Shown here one piece after another: positions 6,526-10,012 of a stretch of DNA of 10,012 nucleotides. A model generated the notes under the pieces. That model made no database searches and had not been told where the DNA came from. It worked only from the letters and a program-made list of their open reading frames with translations. The stretch's first letter is position 1. Every line of letters begins with the position of its first letter. The DNA comes from Actinomycetes bacterium (GTDB lineage: Bacteria; Actinomycetota; Actinomycetes; JAHEKZ01): the NCBI GenBank assembly GCA_027117675.1, contig JAJAYM010000052.1:1-10012 (forward strand), written 5' to 3'. Position numbers and translations under genes: made by a program.

Positions 6526-6531
6526 TAGCGT
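6526..6531 (+). promoter_or_regulatory. Possible -10 element for the bioY-rpiB-nei cluster
   Basis: TAGCGT matches TANNNT and overlaps the 8-bp palindrome CGCTAGCG at 6523-6530. It would give a leader of roughly 55-60 nt before the bioY GTG. A GGAAC at 6504-6508 is near the -35 position but does not fit the housekeeping hexamer, and the spacing to a GTT is too long for a standard ECF promoter. Confidence 0.3.
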
Positions 6532-6593
6532 TCCCTCGCGTTGTCCATCCCGCACAGTCGCCCGTCTAGCTGCTCGTTCCTCTTGGAGGCCTT

Positions 6594-7205
6594 GTGACCA
6601 CCCTGAACCCCTCGTTGACGCGTCCCGGCACTCTCGCGGACCTGATTCCGGGAACCGGAGCTGCCGCGATTGCTCGTGACGCCGCCCTGGTGTTTGGGGG
6701 AGCGGCACTCACCGGCCTCGCCGCCCAGGTGTCCATCCCGCTGAGCTTTACACCGGTGCCCTTGACGTTGCAGACGTTTGCAGTGCTTTTGGTGGGTGCG
6801 ACCCTTGGCTGGATGCGCGGCGCCCTGAGCATGCTGGTGTACCTGGCAGTTCCGGTCGTGGGCGTCCCGTGGTTCGCTAACGGAAGCGACTACAGCGACC
6901 CGGCGCTTAAGTTCACCTACGGTTATCTGATCGGATTCGTCCTGGCGGCGGCTCTTGCAGGTTTCCTGAGTTCGCGAGGAAACGACCGACACTTCGTCTC
7001 GTCATTCGGTGAGATGACCCTTGCAAGCGTTGTTATCTACGCGGTGGGCGTCCCGGTTTTGATGGCGACGGCCGACCTTGGGGTTTCCGATGGAATCACC
7101 CAAGGGCTGGCTCCGTTTATCGCGGGCGACTTGCTCAAAGCGCTCGCTGCTGCCGGCCTTCTGCCCCTCGCATGGAAACTCTTCAATCGCGACAAGCCGG
7201 CCTGA
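6594..7205 (+). CDS. bioY: BioY family biotin transporter, substrate-binding (S) component
   Basis: Integral membrane protein of 203 residues that binds and imports biotin, either alone or with an ECF energizing module. The start is GTG 6594 behind TTGGAGG at 6583-6589. About six hydrophobic segments run from residue 26 to 197. Diagnostic BioY features are FTPVPLTLQTFAVLL at 52-66, the GATLGWMRGALSMLVYL stretch at 68-84, TYGYLIGF at 108-115 and PFIAGDLLKALAAAGLLP at 174-191. No bioM, bioN or ECF ATPase gene is present in the window, so it is either a solitary BioY or shares a distant ECF module. The stop codon overlaps the next gene's start, making a likely operon with rpiB. A biotin-responsive operator was looked for upstream and not recognised. 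In the mycobacterial version of this locus a thiol-reductase-like gene (Rv2466c, from memory) occupies this place. Confidence 0.95.
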   Translation: MTTLNPSLTRPGTLADLIPGTGAAAIARDAALVFGGAALTGLAAQVSIPLSFTPVPLTLQTFAVLLVGATLGWMRGALSMLVYLAVPVVGVPWFANGSDYSDPALKFTYGYLIGFVLAAALAGFLSSRGNDRHFVSSFGEMTLASVVIYAVGVPVLMATADLGVSDGITQGLAPFIAGDLLKALAAAGLLPLAWKLFNRDKPA

Positions 7206-7672
7206 TGCGGGTGCATATCGGCTCCGACCACGCGGGGCTTAGCACCAAGCAGTTCCTCGTGAGTGCGCTCGCCGAGCGCGGTCACGAGGTCATCGACCAC
7301 GGCCCACATGAGTACGACGCGCTCGACGACTACCCGCCGTTCTGTCTAGCAACCGGGGCGGGTGTCGTGGCCGATCCCGGCAGCCTGGGCGTTGTGCTTG
7401 GTGGATCCGGCAACGGTGAGCAGATCGCGGCGAACAAGGTGGACGGCGTCCGAGCCGCCTTGGTGTGGAGCGCAGAGATTGCCAGACTCGCTCGGCAGCA
7501 CAACGACGCCAACGTGATCTCGATTGGGGCCCGGATGCACTCGCAGGACGACGTGATCGCCTTCGTCGAAGCGTTCATCGCAACGCCATTCAGCGGCGAT
7601 GAACGACATGTTCGGCGGATCGGCCAGCTCGCCACCTACGAACGCACTGGCGAGGTGCCACCGACGCGCTGA
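7205..7672 (+). CDS. rpiB: Ribose-5-phosphate isomerase B
   Basis: Interconverts ribose 5-phosphate and ribulose 5-phosphate in the non-oxidative pentose phosphate pathway, in the cytosol. The protein has 155 residues beginning MRVHIGSDHAG. The ATG at 7205 overlaps the bioY TGA (TGATG, 7203-7207) and no separate ribosome-binding site is seen, so translation is probably coupled. An earlier in-frame ATG at 7172 lies inside bioY and would add a non-conserved extension. Family motifs are SDHAG at 7-11, DYPPFC at 42-47, the phosphate-binding GGSGNGEQIAANK at 66-78 and RQHNDANVISIGAR at 97-110. E72 stands where mycobacterial RpiB has its catalytic glutamate, while the E. coli-type enzyme uses a cysteine. 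H99 is the expected ring-opening histidine. The close match to mycobacterial RpiB makes a pentose rather than galactose or allose isomerase likely. It is followed 28 nt later by nei. Confidence 0.95.
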   Translation: MRVHIGSDHAGLSTKQFLVSALAERGHEVIDHGPHEYDALDDYPPFCLATGAGVVADPGSLGVVLGGSGNGEQIAANKVDGVRAALVWSAEIARLARQHNDANVISIGARMHSQDDVIAFVEAFIATPFSGDERHVRRIGQLATYERTGEVPPTR

Positions 7673-7684
7673 CCCCGTCGTCAT

Positions 7685-7700
7685 GGGGCAGGCTAGCCCC
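7685..7700 (+). repeat. Inverted repeat immediately before the nei start codon
   Basis: GGGGC (7685-7689) and GCCCC (7696-7700) flank a six-base spacer and abut the ATG at 7701. The inner GGCTAGCC (7691-7698) is itself palindromic. Folded in mRNA, this stem would cover the space where a ribosome-binding site is expected, so it could limit initiation at nei. There is no T run, so termination is less likely. Confidence 0.4.
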
Positions 7701-8492
7701 ATGCCAGAGGGTCACACCATCCACCGAATCGCCGGTCAGCACCGGACGCGGTTCGTCGGCGGGCCGGTGTCGGTCACCAGTCCGCAGGGGCGGTTCTTAG
7801 AAGCCGGGCGTCTCGATGGCCGGGAGCTCAGGGCTGTTGAGGCCTACGGCAAACATTTGCTCTACGAGTTCGATGGACGCCGCTACGTCCACGTGCATCT
7901 CGGCCTGTTTGGCAAGGTGCGGACCGCTGGGCAACCTGCGCCCCCGGCTGGCGCCACTGTGCGGATGCGCCTGTCCGTCGAAGACTGGTACTCCGACCTC
8001 GTTGGACCGACGCGCTGTCGACTCATCGATGGCGACCAGCGGGCGATGCTTCTGGCGCGACTCGGGCCGGACCCACTTCGGCGGGGCGCCGACCCGTCGT
8101 TGGCGTTCAGGCGGATCCAGGCCAGCCGGCAACCGATCGCGGCCCTGCTGATGGACCAGAGCGTCGTCGCGGGAATCGGCAACGTGTACCGTGCCGAGTT
8201 GCTCTTTCGGGCAGGCCTCGATCCCTACCGCGCCGGCCTCGAGGTGAGCGAGGACATCTGGCACGGAATCTGGAACGACACGCGCACCCTCATGCGGTCC
8301 GGCGTCCGTAGTGGCCGCATTGTCACCACCGAACCCGCCGATCGTGAGTCTATGAGTCGGTTGGTACGTGCTTCAGACGCGCACTATGTCTATCGGCGCA
8401 CGGGCCGTTGGTGTCGGCATTGCCGAACGGACGTACGCGCAGCCGACCTCACTGGCCGCACGCTCTACTGGTGCCCGACGTGTCAGGGCTGA
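7701..8492 (+). CDS. nei: Fpg/Nei family DNA glycosylase/AP lyase (endonuclease VIII-like)
   Basis: Base-excision repair enzyme that removes oxidised bases and cuts the abasic strand by beta/delta-elimination. It has 263 residues. The start must be ATG 7701, because the chemistry needs proline as the first residue after methionine removal (P2, with E3 next: MPEGHTIHR). An in-frame ATG at 7684 would bury this proline behind six residues. K51 in YGKHLLYEF matches the conserved DNA-contact lysine. The helix-two-turn-helix region covers about residues 115-205, with DQSVVAGIGNVYRAE at 142-156. The C-terminal zinc finger is C238-x2-C241-x16-C258-x2-C261, with the finger arginine R253. All key residues are present. 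The N-terminus resembles mycobacterial Nei1 (Rv2464c) as I recall it, and the gene likewise follows rpiB. Precise lesion preference cannot be read from sequence. Confidence 0.95.
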   Translation: MPEGHTIHRIAGQHRTRFVGGPVSVTSPQGRFLEAGRLDGRELRAVEAYGKHLLYEFDGRRYVHVHLGLFGKVRTAGQPAPPAGATVRMRLSVEDWYSDLVGPTRCRLIDGDQRAMLLARLGPDPLRRGADPSLAFRRIQASRQPIAALLMDQSVVAGIGNVYRAELLFRAGLDPYRAGLEVSEDIWHGIWNDTRTLMRSGVRSGRIVTTEPADRESMSRLVRASDAHYVYRRTGRWCRHCRTDVRAADLTGRTLYWCPTCQG

Positions 8493-8497
8493 CGAGG

Positions 8498-9742
8498 TCA
8501 GAAAACGAACGGGCAGTACGGGGGTGTGTCGGTGCGCAGCGCGGCGTCCAATTTCGAAGTCGCCCCCGGGCGACTTTCATCAATCCAACCGGCCCGTGCG
8601 AACTCACGAAATGAGGCGTCGCCGAGGTAGGCATCCCCGATAAGCCTGACATCGAGCGCGACGTCGACCGGGTCCTTGGTCCGATCGCAGGTCGTGCCGG
8701 AGGGCCCGCCTGCAATGCGCCACCGGCCGGCGTTGTCGGGGAAGCGGTGGTCAGTGACCTCAATGACGACGTCGCACTCGTCGCTGAGGGTGCGCGCCGT
8801 CATCGCCGACTGCAGATCGAGGATGCGTACGTAGAGGGCGTCCTCGATCTGACGCGTCGCGTGCCGGGGGTACGTCAGCCAGAGGTGGATTGGGTCGTCG
8901 ATCGGCCCGTTGAACCACGACACTTTGGTCATCAGGTCGAAGGTCAGGGCGTAGCGCCACAGTGCTGCGTGGGCGGCGGGGTCACGACTCATCATCCGGT
9001 AGATCTGGAACTTTCCGTCGTCGTGCGCGGCTGTCCAGTCGGGTTTGACGTTGTACCGCATGAAGCCACGAACCCCGGTGTCGTCCTCGGCCATGACGGT
9101 GTACAGGGTGCTGGCCCCGTCGCGACTCGATAGCGGGTCCCAGGTCTGACGCGCGTGCCAGCGTTCGTCAACAGCCGGAACGCCACTACGCGCTGCCCGC
9201 TCTGCGGAGTAGATCGGCTGCGTGAAGGGGAAGTCGTCACCGGACTCGACCATGCGCAGTCGAAGTGACTCGTCCACTGGAGCGTCGCTGAGATCGCCGT
9301 GCGCGCGATTGATCTCGGTGCGCAAGAGCCGGGACGCCCGCCCGTAGCCAAAGCGCGGATAAATTGCCGGGTCGGCGGCCCAGAGAGCGGCGATCGGCTC
9401 GTCTCGGCTGAGTCCGTCGACGTGCAGGTTGTCGAGCATCGCCGACATGACACCGCGCCTGCGGTGGGTCGGCCGGACGCCGATGAACGAGACGCCGGCA
9501 GTGGGCACCGAGCCTCCGGGCACACTGACGTCGAGAGAGAAGTTGGCCGATACCCCGACCACCTGGTCGGCCTCCCACGCCAGGAAGGTCCGGTCGTCGT
9601 CGATGACGCCAAAGATCGGTGAGGCCCTCTCCTCCTCGGAGAACCCCTCGCCAAATGCCGTCTCGTCGACGTCAGCGATCATCTTGAGCGCGGCCTCGCG
9701 GTCGGCGAAGCCGTCGAGGTAGTTCTTGATCTCTACGCGCAT
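8498..9742 (-). CDS. GNAT N-acetyltransferase of the Eis family
   Basis: A 414-residue acetyl-CoA-dependent acetyltransferase, homologous to mycobacterial Eis, which acetylates aminoglycosides and lysines. The N-terminal GNAT domain (about 1-150) contains SFIGVRPTHRRRGVMSAML at 85-103, the acetyl-CoA pyrophosphate loop. It also contains IYPRFGYG at 127-134; Y128 is my candidate for the general-acid tyrosine known from Eis. A second degenerate GNAT region follows. About 300-414 is the sterol-carrier-like C-terminal domain, ending RTDTPPYCPFVF. The terminal phenylalanine fits Eis, where the C-terminal carboxylate serves in catalysis. The start is ATG 9742, with AGGCAGGG just upstream on the minus strand. 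It is convergent with nei, separated by 5 nt, and divergent from a DinB-like gene. Whether it modifies drugs or another amine substrate cannot be told, so I assign no gene symbol. Confidence 0.9.
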   Translation of the reverse strand: MRVEIKNYLDGFADREAALKMIADVDETAFGEGFSEEERASPIFGVIDDDRTFLAWEADQVVGVSANFSLDVSVPGGSVPTAGVSFIGVRPTHRRRGVMSAMLDNLHVDGLSRDEPIAALWAADPAIYPRFGYGRASRLLRTEINRAHGDLSDAPVDESLRLRMVESGDDFPFTQPIYSAERAARSGVPAVDERWHARQTWDPLSSRDGASTLYTVMAEDDTGVRGFMRYNVKPDWTAAHDDGKFQIYRMMSRDPAAHAALWRYALTFDLMTKVSWFNGPIDDPIHLWLTYPRHATRQIEDALYVRILDLQSAMTARTLSDECDVVIEVTDHRFPDNAGRWRIAGGPSGTTCDRTKDPVDVALDVRLIGDAYLGDASFREFARAGWIDESRPGATSKLDAALRTDTPPYCPFVF

Positions 9743-9798
9743 GGGCCCTGCCTATCACCTGCGTGTTGCTCACGGCCAGTGGTTTTGCCTCGGCATCG

Positions 9799-9804
9799 AC
9801 CCTA
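9799..9804 (-). promoter_or_regulatory. Possible -10 element for the Eis-like gene
   Basis: The minus strand reads TAGGGT, a TANNNT match overlapping the plus-strand -10 candidate of the DinB-like gene by two bases. It would give a leader of about 50 nt carrying the AGGCAGGG ribosome-binding site. No -35 was identified. Confidence 0.3.
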
Positions 9805-9808
9805 AGGT
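9803..9808 (+). promoter_or_regulatory. Putative -10 element of a leaderless promoter for the DinB-like gene
   Basis: TAAGGT matches TANNNT and ends 6 nt before the ATG at 9815, the same geometry as for the ctaJ-like gene. No Shine-Dalgarno sequence lies before the ATG. Confidence 0.5.
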
Positions 9809-9814
9809 CAGCTC

Positions 9815-10012
9815 ATGACCTGGACCTCGCCGCTGATCGAACGCTCCTCATTGCCTGTCGAGGGCGACGAACGCACCCTGCTGAACGCCTTCCTCGAGTT
9901 CCACCGCGAGACCCTTCTCTGGAAGTGCTCAGGCCTGACCGGCGAGCAGTTGGCGCTGCGCCCGGTTTCCACCTCGGCGATGTCGCTCCTGGGACTGGTG
10001 CGCCACCTGACC
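9815..10012 (+). CDS. DinB/DUF664 family protein, N-terminal 66 codons only
   Basis: The frame opens at ATG 9815 and runs to the right edge without a stop. The translation begins MTWTSPLIERSSLPVEGDER, followed by TLLNAFLEFHRETLLWKCSGLTGEQL and SLLGLVRHLT. This pattern, with the first helix ending in LLWKC-GLT-EQL and then LGLVRHL, is typical of actinobacterial DUF664/DinB-like four-helix-bundle proteins. Many of these carry a metal-binding histidine triad; the histidine in VRHLT is a candidate first ligand. Members are implicated in thiol or mycothiol chemistry, but the function of this subgroup is not established. Usual length is about 160-180 residues, so most of the gene is missing. Confidence 0.85.
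   Translation, partial: MTWTSPLIERSSLPVEGDERTLLNAFLEFHRETLLWKCSGLTGEQLALRPVSTSAMSLLGLVRHLT

Noticed and set aside
6504..6534. GGAAC...GTTCC inverted repeat and possible ECF sigma promoter upstream of bioY
   Set aside because: The arms are separated by 21 bases, too far for the usual ECF -35/-10 spacing. The sequence does not match the biotin regulator (BioQ) box as I recall it.
6541..6549. Second DnaA-box-like sequence TTGTCCATC
   Set aside because: It matches only seven of nine consensus positions and lies 3.7 kb from the exact copy, so it does not support an origin or a DnaA-box cluster.
6319..6708. N-terminal extension of the PepN open frame by 130 codons
   Set aside because: The extension covers the whole divergent gap and the start of bioY and is low-complexity. 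A ribosome-binding site and the conserved PepN N-terminus mark 6318 as the start.
8482..8493. GTCAG-GG-CTGAC palindrome over the nei stop codon as a terminator
   Set aside because: A two-base loop cannot form as drawn, the remaining four-base-pair stem is weak, and no T run follows on either strand.
1..10012. Search for CRISPR arrays, tRNA or rRNA genes, transposases, integrases and toxin-antitoxin pairs
   Set aside because: No regularly spaced repeats, tRNA-like cloverleaf or mobile-element protein was recognised. The AbiEi-like gene has no adjacent AbiEii-type partner.

Overview
The window is compact, GC-rich bacterial chromosome from an actinomycete. The evidence is strong GC bias at third codon positions, GTG starts, TANNNT -10 motifs placed just upstream of start codons, an actinobacterial aa3-oxidase accessory subunit (CtaJ-like), a DUF5130 protein, and RpiB and Nei proteins that resemble the mycobacterial ones. 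A Propionibacteriales/Nocardioidaceae-like host is a guess from general appearance, not a demonstrated placement.

Layout from left to right. A prolyl oligopeptidase gene on the minus strand (1-1475) runs off the left edge and lacks its catalytic domain here. Divergent from it, across an 86-nt gap holding a CRP-like palindrome, is a plus-strand cluster: HNH endonuclease (1562-2119), a CtaJ-like single-pass membrane protein (2177-2398) and an overlapping DUF5130 protein (2385-2780). A strong hairpin follows the cluster. Next is an AbiEi/DUF559-type nuclease-like gene (2920-3768) whose reading frame probably breaks near its 3' end. It faces the long minus-strand aminopeptidase N gene (3799-6318). 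A 275-nt divergent gap separates pepN from a second plus-strand cluster: biotin transporter BioY (6594-7205), ribose-5-phosphate isomerase B (7205-7672, start overlapping the bioY stop) and an Fpg/Nei DNA glycosylase (7701-8492). Convergent with this, 5 nt away, is an Eis-like acetyltransferase (8498-9742, minus). Divergent from that is the start of a DinB/DUF664 protein (9815 to the right edge). No gene-free stretch exceeds 300 bases.

From memory, the order and relative orientation HNH>ctaJ>DUF5130> <pepN ... rpiB> nei> match the Mycobacterium tuberculosis Rv2469c-Rv2464c block. Here that core block carries an extra AbiEi/DUF559 gene between DUF5130 and pepN, and bioY sits where Rv2466c lies in mycobacteria. 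The genes cover peptide turnover (POP, PepN), respiration (CtaJ), pentose phosphate metabolism (RpiB), vitamin uptake (BioY) and base-excision repair (Nei). They do not form one obvious pathway.

I found no RNA gene, CRISPR array, insertion sequence or clearly novel multi-gene system. The points most worth following up are the conserved pairing of a nuclease with a respiratory subunit, the apparent frameshift in the AbiEi/DUF559 gene, the bioY-rpiB coupling, and several regulatory motifs (leaderless promoters, a CRP-like site, a DnaA-box-like 9-mer).
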